Assembly (NCBI GenBank): GCA_022447925.1
Contig: JAKUTS010000003.1
Span: forward strand, 1-64,000
Length of the DNA stretch: 64,000 bases
Source of the DNA: SAR202 cluster bacterium
GTDB taxonomy: Bacteria > Chloroflexota > Dehalococcoidia > Lucifugimonadales > UBA2962
Reading direction: 5' to 3'
The notes beneath the pieces were generated by a model. It searched no databases and had not been told where the DNA came from. It saw only the letters and a list, made by a program, of their open reading frames with translations. Both the position numbers and the translations under genes were made by a program. Below are positions 50,401-60,671 of this stretch, piece after piece; the first letter of the stretch is position 1, and every line of letters begins with the position of its first letter.

Positions 50401-50442
50401 AAAGTAAACTTAAGCGCATTACGCGCTGGAGATATTTACTTT
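50401..50442 (+). promoter_or_regulatory. Possible structured element in the glmU leader
   Basis: AAAGTAAA-CTTA-AGCGC-ATTAC-GCGCT-GGAGATA-TTTACTTT: two nested perfect inverted repeats 38 nt upstream of the glmU start. Confidence 0.35.
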
Positions 50443-50479
50443 CTATCTATGCATTTCAAAAAAGTAAGGTATACGAGTT

Positions 50480-51811
50480 ATGAATGAACCTGTTGTGGTT
50501 TTAGCTGCAGGTAAAGGCACTCGCATGCACTCTAGTTTGCCAAAAGTTTTACACCCTGTTTGTGGAAAGCCCATGATTTCTTACGTTTTGGATGTTGCTG
50601 AATCTGTTTCGAACACTGAAATAATAGTTGTGGTGCCAAAAGAAAATGGTCATATAAAGGATGTTGTTGGAAATACGGTTTCATATTCCATTCAAGAAGA
50701 GCCAGTAGGTACTGGTGATGCTCTATTGAGTGCTAGAAGATTATTAGATGGTCATAATAATGTGATTGTCATGTCTGGTGATGTGCCTTTAGTGCCAACT
50801 GAACTAATAAGTACGCTCATTGCAAAACATCATGAAACTCATGCCTGCGTAACATTAATAACCGCAGATGTCGAAGATACAGATGGATTAGGTAGAGTTG
50901 TTCGAAATCCTGATGGATCTATATCAAAAATTGTTGAACACGATGATGCATCTGTGGATGAGTTAGGTATAACTGAAATCAATGCTGGGATATATTTATT
51001 TGACACTAGCTGGTTGTGGGATGTGCTTACTAGGGTGCCTAAATCTAAATCAGGAGAGGTTTACTTAACTTCGCTAATTGATTATGCCGCAACTGATAAT
51101 AAGACTGTGTCTACAGTTAAGGCAGATAATGAGTATGAAGTGTTAGGTGTTAATAATCAAATTCAGTTATCAGTTGCGGAAGGGTATATGCGCGAGAAGA
51201 TCAATATGGCGTTTATGTTGAATGGAGTTACAATACCTGATCCAAAATCTGTTTATATTGATTCTGATGTTGTTATATCCTCCGGTACAACTATAAATCC
51301 AAACACACACATATTAGGTAAAAGTAAAATTTCTGCGAGATCTGAAATTGGCCCAAATACCGTAATCAAAAATGTTGTGGTTGGAAAGGAATGTAAAATT
51401 GAATCTTCATATATATCCGACTCAAATGTTGAAAATGGAGTCTCCATAGGGCCATTTAGTAATATTAGAGCGAATACATTACTCGGTAGTAATGTTAGGG
51501 TCGGAAATTTTGTGGAAATCAAAAATAGTAAAGTGGCAGAAAATACGCGCATACTGCACCATAGTTACATTGGGGATGCAGAGATCGGGAAAAATGTAAA
51601 TATAGGAGCTGGCAGTATCACGTGTAATTTTGATGGCTCCAGGAAGAATTATACTGAAATTGGTGATTCAGCATTTATTGGCTCAAGTACTATGATGGTT
51701 GCCCCTGTAAAAATTGGAATTGGGGCGAAAACTGGGGCTGGAAGTGTAATTACTAGTGATGTGCCAGATGGAGTTAGTGTTATGGGTGTTCCGGCTCGTA
51801 TCAAAAAGTGA
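50480..51811 (+). CDS. glmU: Bifunctional UDP-GlcNAc pyrophosphorylase/GlcN-1-P acetyltransferase
   Basis: VVLAAGKGTRMHSSLPKVLHPVCGKPMI; C-terminal left-handed beta-helix hexapeptides; NIGAGSITCNFDG. Confidence 0.97.
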   Translation: MNEPVVVLAAGKGTRMHSSLPKVLHPVCGKPMISYVLDVAESVSNTEIIVVVPKENGHIKDVVGNTVSYSIQEEPVGTGDALLSARRLLDGHNNVIVMSGDVPLVPTELISTLIAKHHETHACVTLITADVEDTDGLGRVVRNPDGSISKIVEHDDASVDELGITEINAGIYLFDTSWLWDVLTRVPKSKSGEVYLTSLIDYAATDNKTVSTVKADNEYEVLGVNNQIQLSVAEGYMREKINMAFMLNGVTIPDPKSVYIDSDVVISSGTTINPNTHILGKSKISARSEIGPNTVIKNVVVGKECKIESSYISDSNVENGVSIGPFSNIRANTLLGSNVRVGNFVEIKNSKVAENTRILHHSYIGDAEIGKNVNIGAGSITCNFDGSRKNYTEIGDSAFIGSSTMMVAPVKIGIGAKTGAGSVITSDVPDGVSVMGVPARIKK

Positions 51812-51899
51812 ATAAAGGGGGAATAAGGCACAAAAGTGTCATGTATTAACGCGCCTTCCACGTTGTTTGTAGGAAGGTTGAGAAAAATAAATTATATTA

Positions 51900-53168
51900 G
51901 TGAATACTGTGTCTAGTATTTTATTAGCAGTTTCACTTTTCCTGTATTCATATTTTACATTTGTTCAATATGGCCTTATAGCTATTCTGAAGAGTCAAGC
52001 TATAAGTAACAAGAGTTCATCTGATGACGGCAACGGCGGTGTTAAATTTTCTGAAGAACAAATCAGGTTAACTTTAGGAGGTTTACGTGTACTAGCTTTT
52101 GGTTCAATTGGATGCTCCTTTATTACAGCATCATGGATAGTTTTTGATAGCACTGAACACATATGGGTTTGGCTGCTCGTTGCATCTATCTTAAATTTCG
52201 TCGTAATACTTATATTAAGATCTGTATCTATAAGTGTTGCTCATGTCGCTTCTAACGTAATTAGTAATCTTAGTCCGTCTCTGATTAAGCTTTTTGGCTT
52301 AATATCTTTCATATCTGTGCCGATTGATATTATGTCGCAAAGCTTAATTCGACTATTGAAAATACTTTCTAAATCTCAAAAGTTGGATAATATATCGCCT
52401 TCTGAAATTGATTCATACTTTGAAATGGAAGGAGAATCTCTGGATGAGAGGGAAGTTAAAATGATCCAAGCTGTAGTTAGACAAGACAAAACTGTTGTTA
52501 GAGAGATTATGGTTCCAAGAGTAGACGTTACTGCTGTTGAGATCGACACACCTATTGTAGAACTTGCCGACATTATGCTTGAATCTGGGCATAGTAAGAT
52601 TCCAGTTTTCACAGATGAGTTGGATCAAATATCGGGAGTTGCATATTCAATGGATTTAATAGGTGCTTTAAAAGCTCAAGGAAGTGATGTTGTTAAGCTG
52701 GACACTTTGCTTCGTACGCCTCTTTTGATACCTGAGTCTAAAACATTGGAAGGTTTACTTAGAGAGTTTCAAGACAAAAGGGTTCAGTTAGCGATTGTTG
52801 TTGATGAATATGGCGGTGTATCGGGAGTGGTAACAATCGAAGATTTATTAGAAGAAATTGTTGGTGAAATAGAAGATGAATTTGATATAGATGAGCCAGA
52901 GATAGTTAATTTATCTGACTATACCGACAAAGATGATCATCTTGATTTATTAATAGATGCACGTGTGAGTATTGATCAGTTGGAGGAATTAACAGGAATA
53001 GTTGTGAAAGGGGAAGGGTTTGATACTTTAGGTGGATTAGTTTTAGACCTTTTAGGTCGAATGCCAAATAAAGGCGATACAGTTGAATATAATGGCATAA
53101 TCATCCATGTTGTATCAACGTCTGGACGTAGGCTTAAAAGACTGCGGGTAAACAGGACTTCTAGTTAA
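51900..53168 (+). CDS. Hemolysin/CorC-type (DUF21-CBS-CorC_HlyC) membrane protein
   Basis: VREIMVPRVDVTAVE, HSKIPVFTDELDQISGV, VDEYGGVSGVVTIEDLLEEIVGEIEDE. Confidence 0.93.
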   Translation: MNTVSSILLAVSLFLYSYFTFVQYGLIAILKSQAISNKSSSDDGNGGVKFSEEQIRLTLGGLRVLAFGSIGCSFITASWIVFDSTEHIWVWLLVASILNFVVILILRSVSISVAHVASNVISNLSPSLIKLFGLISFISVPIDIMSQSLIRLLKILSKSQKLDNISPSEIDSYFEMEGESLDEREVKMIQAVVRQDKTVVREIMVPRVDVTAVEIDTPIVELADIMLESGHSKIPVFTDELDQISGVAYSMDLIGALKAQGSDVVKLDTLLRTPLLIPESKTLEGLLREFQDKRVQLAIVVDEYGGVSGVVTIEDLLEEIVGEIEDEFDIDEPEIVNLSDYTDKDDHLDLLIDARVSIDQLEELTGIVVKGEGFDTLGGLVLDLLGRMPNKGDTVEYNGIIIHVVSTSGRRLKRLRVNRTSS

Positions 53169-53171
53169 GGG

Positions 53172-54089
53172 TTATTTTTCTGCAACAACAACTAATGGCC
53201 AAGTCGCTATAGACCCTTTGTCTCCAATTGCAATAGCAGTGTATACGCCAGCGGACAAATCAATAATCGGTTCCAATATTATGGTTCCACTGGAGTCGGC
53301 ATCACGAGCAACCAGGAACTCAGGTCCGCCAACTATTCCGAGAGTTACACGTTCATTTGATTCGAATCCAGAACCCCAAAAGCTATTACGAGTCCCGCTC
53401 ACGGCTACAGTTGCTACTATCGAAGCTTTCAAGTCGTCTTTTAAGGCTTCAAAGTTCGCTTCTGTATCATCAGCTTTATCGGTGACAACAATTAGTGGAT
53501 CTATGCTGGATTCAATAGATAATGGTGCGTTTGCTATGCTTCCACCAGATCCCTTTGCACTAACCGTGTATACCTCATCCAGCTTAATTCTAGATAGAAC
53601 CCGTGGGTCCGCGTCTATATTTTCAATCAAAACCTTAAAAGCTCCACTTAAGCTAGTTACAGTATCCGATAGAACAAGTTGTAGGGAATCATCAATTTGA
53701 AGTGAGATTATTACATTTTCGTTAGGGTTAAAGCCAGAGCCAAAAATCTCTAAACTATCATTTAACGTAGTTAAATTTGGCCGAATTTCTGTTTCTATCA
53801 AAATTGAGGCTCGAAGTTGCGACTCTACAGTTTCGGAAACACCTTGTTCACCTGGCGGTCCAGGAAGACCCGGTAAACCTCTGTTGCCTGGTGGTCCAGC
53901 TGGGCCCGGGTCTCCTTGTTGTCCTTGTTCACCTTCTGGCCCGGTTGGCCCATCAACGCCGATTGGACCGGCAGGACCGGTGCATGAAATAAGTAGCAGC
54001 AATGAAATACATGTTAGTAAAACTAAAAACAACTTAAATAAATGAATGACCCTGGAATTTAGTTTTAATTTCATGTTAATTCGCCTCAC
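53172..54089 (-). CDS. Collagen-like (Gly-X-Y) lipoprotein
   Basis: Lipobox LLISC followed by [46 protein letters not shown]; start probably ATG at 54074. Confidence 0.85.
   Translation of the reverse strand: MRRINMKLKLNSRVIHLFKLFLVLLTCISLLLLISCTGPAGPIGVDGPTGPEGEQGQQGDPGPAGPPGNRGLPGLPGPPGEQGVSETVESQLRASILIETEIRPNLTTLNDSLEIFGSGFNPNENVIISLQIDDSLQLVLSDTVTSLSGAFKVLIENIDADPRVLSRIKLDEVYTVSAKGSGGSIANAPLSIESSIDPLIVVTDKADDTEANFEALKDDLKASIVATVAVSGTRNSFWGSGFESNERVTLGIVGGPEFLVARDADSSGTIILEPIIDLSAGVYTAIAIGDKGSIATWPLVVVAEK
53844..53978 (-). repeat. Gly-X-Y collagen-like repeat tract (about 15 triplets)
   Basis: Direct reading of the translated protein. Confidence 0.85.
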
Positions 54090-54151
54090 ACTATAAATTG
54101 TGTGGCTTTAAGGGATGTTATTGGAAGGGGAGTTTAGGTTAAGTTTTTAAT

Positions 54152-54205
54152 ATTAATAAGAAAAGGCCCCTGAATATTGTGATTCAGGGGCCTTTTCTTA
54201 TTAAT
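54152..54205 (-). terminator. Perfect 24-bp inverted repeat, likely intrinsic terminator
   Basis: ATTAATAAGAAAAGGCCCCTGAAT-ATTGTG-ATTCAGGGGCCTTTTCTTATTAAT just 3' of the 54226-54786 CDS. Confidence 0.85.
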
Positions 54206-54225
54206 TAACTAGTTTAGCGGATTTA

Positions 54226-54786
54226 CTATTTACTACCTACTAGTAAAGGCGCAGTTGCTGTGGTCTTCTTTGAACCATTTGCCCAAAGAGTGTAAAGACC
54301 GTCGGCTAGTGCACTTACATCAATGTCCGCTTGAAATGATCCATCTACGTTAGCAAATTGACTACCAAGTACAACATCGTCCGCCATTAAAGTTATGGCC
54401 TCACCAAGCTTAAATCCGGAACCATACACAGTAGCTGTGCCACTGGTGGCTTGTGTAGCTACTACACTGGCTACGCCGTTAACAGCGTCTCGTCCGTCTC
54501 GTCCATCTTCACCCGCAGGTCCAGCTGGGCCTGAAGGACCATCTGATCCTGGAGATCCTGGAGGTCCGGATGCACCTCTGGCTCCTTGTTTACCTTGTAC
54601 GCCTTGCATACCTTGGCTACCTGAAGATCCGTCACTGCCATCTATGCCTGCGGTTCCTTGTGAACCAGGTGCGCCGGCAGGACCTTGAGGTCCGGCAGGA
54701 CCGGTACAAGCCACTAAGGCTATTATTGCTAGACTGGAAACTATCAGGGCTAGGGTAGTGCCCTTACCACTAATGAGCTTTTTCAT
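54226..54786 (-). CDS. Collagen-like (Gly-X-Y) lipoprotein
   Basis: Lipobox ALVAC followed by about 24 GXY triplets, then GSGFKLGEAITLMADD Ig-like C-terminal region. Confidence 0.87.
   Translation of the reverse strand: MKKLISGKGTTLALIVSSLAIIALVACTGPAGPQGPAGAPGSQGTAGIDGSDGSSGSQGMQGVQGKQGARGASGPPGSPGSDGPSGPAGPAGEDGRDGRDAVNGVASVVATQATSGTATVYGSGFKLGEAITLMADDVVLGSQFANVDGSFQADIDVSALADGLYTLWANGSKKTTATAPLLVGSK
54487..54702 (-). repeat. Gly-X-Y collagen-like repeat tract (about 24 triplets)
   Basis: Direct reading of the translated protein. Confidence 0.87.
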
Positions 54787-54905
54787 TTGACCCCCCGGAT
54801 CGAAAAATTTGATTTAACTATTATACATAAAGCCGCCTATTAAATCACATGCAGCAGCCTTATCTCAATTAACAATGCCTCAATTTAAGGCAGAATGTTA
54901 TCTTT

Positions 54906-55037
54906 TTAATTAGTACTTTTTAGGTACTGGCAGCCCCATCTTAGTAATCCGTGCGGCTCGATGTCAAGTCCTTTAGGGTCTGTTGATTCAGATACAATCG
55001 AGTTTTTAATGTGTCTTAAGTTTATTTCATTAATCAC
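54906..55037 (-). CDS. Possible small protein, 43 aa
   Basis: GTG-started ORF MINEINLRHIKNSIVSESTDPKGLDIEPHGLLRWGCQYLKSTN; higher GC than flanks; below ORF-track length cutoff. Confidence 0.35.
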   Translation of the reverse strand: MINEINLRHIKNSIVSESTDPKGLDIEPHGLLRWGCQYLKSTN

Positions 55038-55183
55038 ATGCTTAAGTTTGATAAAGATAAATTCAATAATAAACTTTTATTCAATAAATTAAATATCTAA
55101 CTTTTCATCGATAGAGGGAGCTTGATTCATGTATAATTTAGCTAGATTTTTTTGCCACATCCTGACTGGAATTTAAATAACAC

Positions 55184-56419
55184 TTGCACGATGAAATTAT
55201 AAGATTAATGTTTCAGCTTGCCATCATTTTGGCTGCAGCCAAAATTGGAGGTGAGATATCTGAGCGTTATTTGAAGATCCCATCTGTTTTAGGTGAACTT
55301 GCTGCAGGTATATTAATTGGCCCGTTTGCCTTAGGCGCCATCGATATTTGGAGTTATGGTCCAATGTTTCCACTAGATCATTCCTCAAGTTCACACAGCG
55401 TTCCTGTGTCTCAAAGTATGTGGTCGATTGCTCAAATTGGCTCAGTGGTCTTGTTGTTTGGTGCTGGTCTAGAGACAGATCTACGGCAGTTTATGAGATA
55501 TGCAAAACCTGCATTAATTGTAGCTATTGGTGGAGTTATCATTCCGTTTGCATTGGGAGCGGCCGTTACGGTTTTGTTTGGATTTGCTGATGGATTCAGT
55601 GACCCTAAAGCGCTTTTCATGGGCACTATTTTGACTGCTACTTCAATCGGTATATCCGTCAGAGTATTGGGAGACATGCGCGTTTTAGATACCCCGGAAG
55701 GAATAACAACTCTGGCAGCAGCAGTAGTCGATGATATTTTAGGCATCCTAGTCTTGACAGTCGTAATTGGAATACATTTAACTGGAGGGTTTTCTGCATC
55801 GTCAGTCGGTATAGTGGCTCTAAAAACCATAGGATTTTGGTTGGTTTTGACAGGATTAGGTTTACTCTTGTCAAAACATATTTCCAGATTTTTTGACCGT
55901 TTCAGAGTTTCAGGAGCTGCGTTGGCATTATCTTTAGCCTTAGCTTTCTTGGCCGCGGCATTAGCCGAAAGTTTCGGATTGGCAATGATTATAGGCGCTT
56001 TCTCAATAGGCTTAGCTTTATCTGGAACTCCTCTGGCTCATCGTTTAGAAGATCCATTACGTGGTGTATACAATGCTCTAGTACCTGTATTTTTTGTAGT
56101 AATGGGAATGATGGTTGATGTAACTCAACTTGGTGATGTTTGGGTGTTTGGACTTGTCGTAAGTGTATTAGCAGCCGTTGGCAAAATAGCTGGCTCAGGA
56201 TTGCCTTCTCTAATGTGTAAGTTCAGCAGAGCGGAATCTTGGAGAATTGGAGTGGGTATGATGCCAAGAGGTGAAGTTGCACTAATAATGGGTGGAGTAG
56301 CATTTGGTCAGGGCTTGATAGGCCAGGACTTATTTAGTGTATGTATTATTATGACAATAATTACTACATTATTGGCTCCCTTAATTTTGGTTAGATCATT
56401 TAAAAATAAATCTACATAA
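55184..56419 (+). CDS. CPA2-type cation:proton antiporter (Kef-like membrane domain)
   Basis: AAAKIGGEISERYLKIPSVLGELAAGILIGP, LLFGAGLETDLRQF, ALAESFGLAMIIGAFSIGLALSG, MMPRGEVALIM. Confidence 0.92.
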   Translation: MHDEIIRLMFQLAIILAAAKIGGEISERYLKIPSVLGELAAGILIGPFALGAIDIWSYGPMFPLDHSSSSHSVPVSQSMWSIAQIGSVVLLFGAGLETDLRQFMRYAKPALIVAIGGVIIPFALGAAVTVLFGFADGFSDPKALFMGTILTATSIGISVRVLGDMRVLDTPEGITTLAAAVVDDILGILVLTVVIGIHLTGGFSASSVGIVALKTIGFWLVLTGLGLLLSKHISRFFDRFRVSGAALALSLALAFLAAALAESFGLAMIIGAFSIGLALSGTPLAHRLEDPLRGVYNALVPVFFVVMGMMVDVTQLGDVWVFGLVVSVLAAVGKIAGSGLPSLMCKFSRAESWRIGVGMMPRGEVALIMGGVAFGQGLIGQDLFSVCIIMTIITTLLAPLILVRSFKNKST

Positions 56420-56476
56420 ATGAAAAGTCATGAAGATATAAACAAAGGCAAATTTGTTTTAGTAAAGGAGATATAG

Positions 56477-56863
56477 ATGCAAGATACATATGAAGTTGTT
56501 GTTACTCAAGCTGGCAAAACCATGTTTCAAGAGGCTTTCTACAATTACATGGCTTTATTGGGTTTTGCTCATATGAGCATCGGCGGACGTCTCGGCGGTT
56601 TAACTTCATATGATTTTACATCGGATTCTGGAACCGTGAGCCTGGATATAACTAATGTAGACCAAAGCCATTTCAAGCTAACAGTACATTCAACAAATAT
56701 TTCTGTACAACCACTTGTTTTGGATGCACTCACTGAAGGTGTTGCTGATTTCCTTGAGCCATTTTATGACAATTTAGATGTAGATTCTGCGGGGTCAAAA
56801 CTAAGGAGTCTTATATCTCAGCTTCGCGACTCTTTCGAACAAACAATCAACATACTAAAATAA
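56477..56863 (+). CDS. Hypothetical protein
   Basis: 128-aa ORF with AAAGGAG Shine-Dalgarno before ATG; no recognised family. Confidence 0.65.
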   Translation: MQDTYEVVVTQAGKTMFQEAFYNYMALLGFAHMSIGGRLGGLTSYDFTSDSGTVSLDITNVDQSHFKLTVHSTNISVQPLVLDALTEGVADFLEPFYDNLDVDSAGSKLRSLISQLRDSFEQTINILK

Positions 56864-56878
56864 AAGAATCCGTTCATA

Positions 56879-56951
56879 GCCCCCGTAGCTCAGAGGATAG
56901 AGCACAGGTTTCCTAAACCTGGTGTCGTGCGTTCGAATCGCACCGGGGGCG
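56879..56951 (+). tRNA. tRNA-Arg(CCU)
   Basis: Cloverleaf folded by eye: GCCCCCG/CGGGGGC acceptor, anticodon arm CAGGT-TTCCTAA-ACCTG, T arm GTGCG-TTCGAAT-CGCAC; CCA not encoded. Confidence 0.96.
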
Positions 56952-57016
56952 CGTTTATTCTTCACATACTAAGTAGTTTTTATTAAAATCGTTGCAATCA
57001 ATAAGGAAATACATTT

Positions 57017-57196
57017 ATGGGGCGCGGAACTTGGTATTATGAGGGGCATCCTCCAACTTGCACTTGTGTCAAATGCAGTACAGAAAGATCTAAAGATTCA
57101 TTGACCGATCAGGTGGTTAGATTTTTGTTGGACAAATCGATTATGATGCCGGTTCGATATGTTAGGTTTGTTTTAAGAGCTTTACGTATTATTTAA
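57017..57196 (+). CDS. Small Cys-rich (CxCxxC) protein, 59 aa
   Basis: MGRGTWYYEGHPPTCTCVKCSTERSKDSLTDQVVRFLLDKSIMMPVRYVRFVLRALRII, with AAGGA upstream; below the ORF-track cutoff. Confidence 0.6.
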   Translation: MGRGTWYYEGHPPTCTCVKCSTERSKDSLTDQVVRFLLDKSIMMPVRYVRFVLRALRII

Positions 57197-57225
57197 CTCG
57201 GATATCATCAAATATGATGAATATA

Positions 57226-57885
57226 CTACCTATCAGAAATATCCCATTTTTTTCCAGTGACCATGAATATCGTTCTTTCTGATATATTTGTAGCCCGATC
57301 TGCTATTCTTTCAAGATCATGAGCTACCCATAATAAATAGGTAGCACGTTGGATATTCTTTGGATTTTCAATCATCATCAGCACCAACTCACGATATATT
57401 TGATTGTATAGAGCATCTACATCATCATCCATCAATATAACCTGTTTAGCTCCTTCTACGTCTCTTGATACAAGAGTTTCTAAACTTAATCGGAGCATGT
57501 TGCTCGCTAAATCTCCTATTCTTGGTATATCAATTAATGGTTTAAGCAGAGCCTCTTCTCCGATTCTTGAACTGATTTTGGCTATTCCTTCTGCATAATC
57601 CCCCATTCTTTCTAACTCGCTCGAAACTAGTAAAAGAGTCACTATTGTTCGAAGATCTCCAGCAAGAGGTTGCTGAGTTGCCATTAAATCAATGCAAGTC
57701 TCCTCTATTTCCACAGCTTTATCGTCAATTGCATCATCATCTGTAATCACTTCTTGCGAGAGTTTGAGATCACGGGTTTTCAACGCATCTAGTGATAAAA
57801 GTACCGATTTCTGAACCATGCTACCTAACGATAAAAGTTCGTCCATTAAGGTGTTAAGTTCTCTATCAAAATCTGTTCTAGCCAT
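57226..57885 (-). CDS. phoU: Phosphate transport regulator PhoU
   Basis: ARTDFDRELNTLMDELLSLGSMVQKSV, LLLVSSELERMGDYAEGIAK, VAHDLERIADRATNI. Confidence 0.95.
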   Translation of the reverse strand: MARTDFDRELNTLMDELLSLGSMVQKSVLLSLDALKTRDLKLSQEVITDDDAIDDKAVEIEETCIDLMATQQPLAGDLRTIVTLLLVSSELERMGDYAEGIAKISSRIGEEALLKPLIDIPRIGDLASNMLRLSLETLVSRDVEGAKQVILMDDDVDALYNQIYRELVLMMIENPKNIQRATYLLWVAHDLERIADRATNISERTIFMVTGKKWDISDR

Positions 57886-57910
57886 TGTATTGTCCTTTAA
57901 TAAAGGTAAA

Positions 57911-58717
57911 TTAACTAAATCGACCTGTTATGTATGCTTCTGTTCTTTCTTCTGTTGGGTTAGTAAAGATTTGTTGTGTGTCTCCAGTTTCTACCAGATA
58001 TCCGGCACGATCATCTCCGACCATGAGGAAAGCTGTTTCATCAGATACTCTTGCTGCCTGTTGCATGTTATGAGTGACGATAATTATTGTATATTTTGAA
58101 ATCAATTCGCGAATTAGCTCTTCGATTGCTAGAGTAGCAATTGGATCTAGTGCCGAACATGGCTCATCCATCAGAACAATGTCAGGTTCAATAGCGAGAG
58201 CTCTAGCTATACATAATCGTTGTTGCTGACCACCGGATAAAGTTAGACCACTATCTTTTAATCGATCTTTAACCTCGTCCCATAGGGCAGCCTGTTTTAG
58301 TGATTTTTCCACAGCTTCTTCAATATCACCTTGATATCCATTGATCCTAAGTCCAAAAGCAACGTTATCATATATTGATTTTGGAAAAGGATTTGGTTTC
58401 TGGAACACCATTCCAATAGAGGATCGTATTTCTGTTGCGTCAACTCCTGAGGAATATAGGTCTATGCCGTTATAAACAACTTCACCTTCCACTGAGGCAG
58501 ATAATACAAGATCATTCATTCGATTGAAGCATCTTAATAAAGTGCTTTTGCCGCAGCCTGATGGACCTATCAAAGATAAAACCTTATTCTTTTTGACGCT
58601 CAAGTTAACGTCTTTTACTGCTCTAAAATTGCCGTAATAAACGTTCAAATTCCGAGCACTTATAATGGTGTCTTCTTTGGATGGTTTTAGATTTGTATTT
58701 GTTATTTCATTTTTCAT
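57911..58717 (-). CDS. pstB: Phosphate ABC transporter ATP-binding protein
   Basis: [57 protein letters not shown]. Confidence 0.97.
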   Translation of the reverse strand: MKNEITNTNLKPSKEDTIISARNLNVYYGNFRAVKDVNLSVKKNKVLSLIGPSGCGKSTLLRCFNRMNDLVLSASVEGEVVYNGIDLYSSGVDATEIRSSIGMVFQKPNPFPKSIYDNVAFGLRINGYQGDIEEAVEKSLKQAALWDEVKDRLKDSGLTLSGGQQQRLCIARALAIEPDIVLMDEPCSALDPIATLAIEELIRELISKYTIIIVTHNMQQAARVSDETAFLMVGDDRAGYLVETGDTQQIFTNPTEERTEAYITGRFS

Positions 58718-58719
58718 AT

Positions 58720-59610
58720 TTATTCTTCCGATTGTTTTTGGTATCGATTTCTTAAATATATTGCTATTGAGTTCATTCCAAGCAGTATAAGTAATAAAAT
58801 GATTATGCCTGCCGCGGCCAGACCTCGAAATTCATCTTGAGGTCGAGACACCCAGTTGAAAATTTGAATTGGCATTACAGTGAATCTAGATAATGGGTTA
58901 GTTGGAATGAATGTTAGGTAAACTAAGGCGCTAATAGCGATAATGGGAGCCGCCTCACCGATTGCCCTCGACAATGCTAAAATCACTCCGGTTAAAATGC
59001 TTGGCATAGCTGATGGTAGTACGACGCTTTTTTGAGTTTCCCATTTAGTTGCCCCTAGGGCATATGAAGCTTGACGATATGAATCTGGCACAGCCTTAAT
59101 TGCTTCTCGAGATGCTAGTATAACGATTGGTAGTACTAATAAGGCTAGAGTTAGAGCGCCAGCTAAAACTGCTCGTCCGATTGACATCCATTGTACAAAC
59201 AGCGCAAGTCCAAGAAGGCCATACACAATAGACGGAACGCCAGCCAAATTAGATATATTTATTTCGATAATTTGAGTGAACCAGTTTTTAGGAGAATATT
59301 CTTCTAAATATACTGCTGCACCTATTCCAATTGGCACGGTGAAAACTCCCGTTAATGCTATAGTCCAAATTGTTCCAAAAATCGCTGATTTCATTCCCGC
59401 TAATTCTGGATGTCTGGAAGGGAAATTAGTGATGAAATGCCAGCTTAACCAGTCCACACCATCAAATAGGATTCTAATTAATAAGACTAGCAGGCCGGCA
59501 ATTCCAATCAAAACACATGATAGCAACAAGAAATATATGATTTGGCCAAATCTTTTGCGCCTTTCCAGGTTTGAATTAAATTGGGATTGTTCAATTGGAA
59601 TCTTATTCAT
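58720..59610 (-). CDS. pstA: Phosphate ABC transporter permease PstA
   Basis: [58 protein letters not shown]. Confidence 0.95.
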   Translation of the reverse strand: MNKIPIEQSQFNSNLERRKRFGQIIYFLLLSCVLIGIAGLLVLLIRILFDGVDWLSWHFITNFPSRHPELAGMKSAIFGTIWTIALTGVFTVPIGIGAAVYLEEYSPKNWFTQIIEINISNLAGVPSIVYGLLGLALFVQWMSIGRAVLAGALTLALLVLPIVILASREAIKAVPDSYRQASYALGATKWETQKSVVLPSAMPSILTGVILALSRAIGEAAPIIAISALVYLTFIPTNPLSRFTVMPIQIFNWVSRPQDEFRGLAAAGIIILLLILLGMNSIAIYLRNRYQKQSEE

Positions 59611-60535
59611 ATTTTTGTTGCCATTTCTTCACTACCAAACTGCCAATTAAATTCATTATCAAAGTAATACAAAACAGTAAAAGTCCAACTGCAAATATTG
59701 TGTTATATTCTAAAGATCCAAATGGCGCCTCCCCGAGGCTAAGTTGCACAATATACGCGGTCATGGTTTGGATACTCTCTATAGGATTAGCTGTTAATCT
59801 AGGAGTTGCTCCAGCCGCGATTGTTACTAACATGGTTTCACCGATTGCTCTTGAGATAGCTAATATGAAAGAAGCTATTATTCCGGATAATGCTGCGGGA
59901 ACTACTACACGGAGTGCAACTTCGAATTTTGTTGCTCCAAGTGCATAAGCCCCGTTTCGTAGAGATCTAGGAACAGACATCATCGCATCTTCGCTCAATG
60001 ACGAGACCATGGGTATGATCATGATTCCCATCACTAAGCCTGCGCTAAGCGCATTAAATACGATCATATTAGGAATGATTTCTTGAAGATATGGAGTTAC
60101 AAAGGTTAGGGCGAAGTACCCATATACGATTGTAGGTACTCCTGCTAATATTTCTAAAATTGGCTTAACTATGCGCCGCACACGATCGGCTGCATATTCA
60201 GATAAATAGATCGCCGCTCCAAGCCCGACTGGAGCAGCAAAAAGTATTGCGATGACTGAAACCAACATCGTTCCACCGACAAGCGGTAAAACTCCGTGAG
60301 CTCTAGGTTTTAAAATTGGAGACCATCGGGTACCTGTAAGGAATTCCCAAAGTGAAACTTCCATAAAGAAGTTCCATCCTTGAATGACCAAGCTAACAAC
60401 TATACCAATAGTTGTAGCGATAGAAACTAGGGCGCATGCTAGCAAGATCCATTTGATAGCTTTCCCTTCTATATAGGATCTAGGGCTGCGTTTATAAAGT
60501 TCTGATCTAAGGCCGATGTTTTTATTTTTATTCAA
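59603..60535 (-). CDS. pstC: Phosphate ABC transporter permease PstC
   Basis: [62 protein letters not shown]. Confidence 0.95.
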   Translation of the reverse strand: MNKNKNIGLRSELYKRSPRSYIEGKAIKWILLACALVSIATTIGIVVSLVIQGWNFFMEVSLWEFLTGTRWSPILKPRAHGVLPLVGGTMLVSVIAILFAAPVGLGAAIYLSEYAADRVRRIVKPILEILAGVPTIVYGYFALTFVTPYLQEIIPNMIVFNALSAGLVMGIMIIPMVSSLSEDAMMSVPRSLRNGAYALGATKFEVALRVVVPAALSGIIASFILAISRAIGETMLVTIAAGATPRLTANPIESIQTMTAYIVQLSLGEAPFGSLEYNTIFAVGLLLFCITLIMNLIGSLVVKKWQQKYE

Positions 60536-60671
60536 CTAATTTAACTAGTTCAGATGATCATAATTTTTTAAAAATGTACAAGTGTATGTTTTGAATATCG
60601 TAAAAATTAATTGACTATCTTTTTGTTTCATCTGACTATCGTTAGAGACTATATCTACTTTCTATGTAGTC

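Noticed and set aside
53218-53700. 160-aa plus-strand ORF
   Set aside because: Antisense to the collagen-like lipoprotein; no independent start signals.
54395-54688. 97-aa Pro-rich plus-strand ORF
   Set aside because: Complement of the Gly-X-Y repeat tract; Gly codons read as Pro/Ser on the opposite strand.
55432-55830. 132-aa minus-strand ORF
   Set aside because: Antisense to the cation:proton antiporter.
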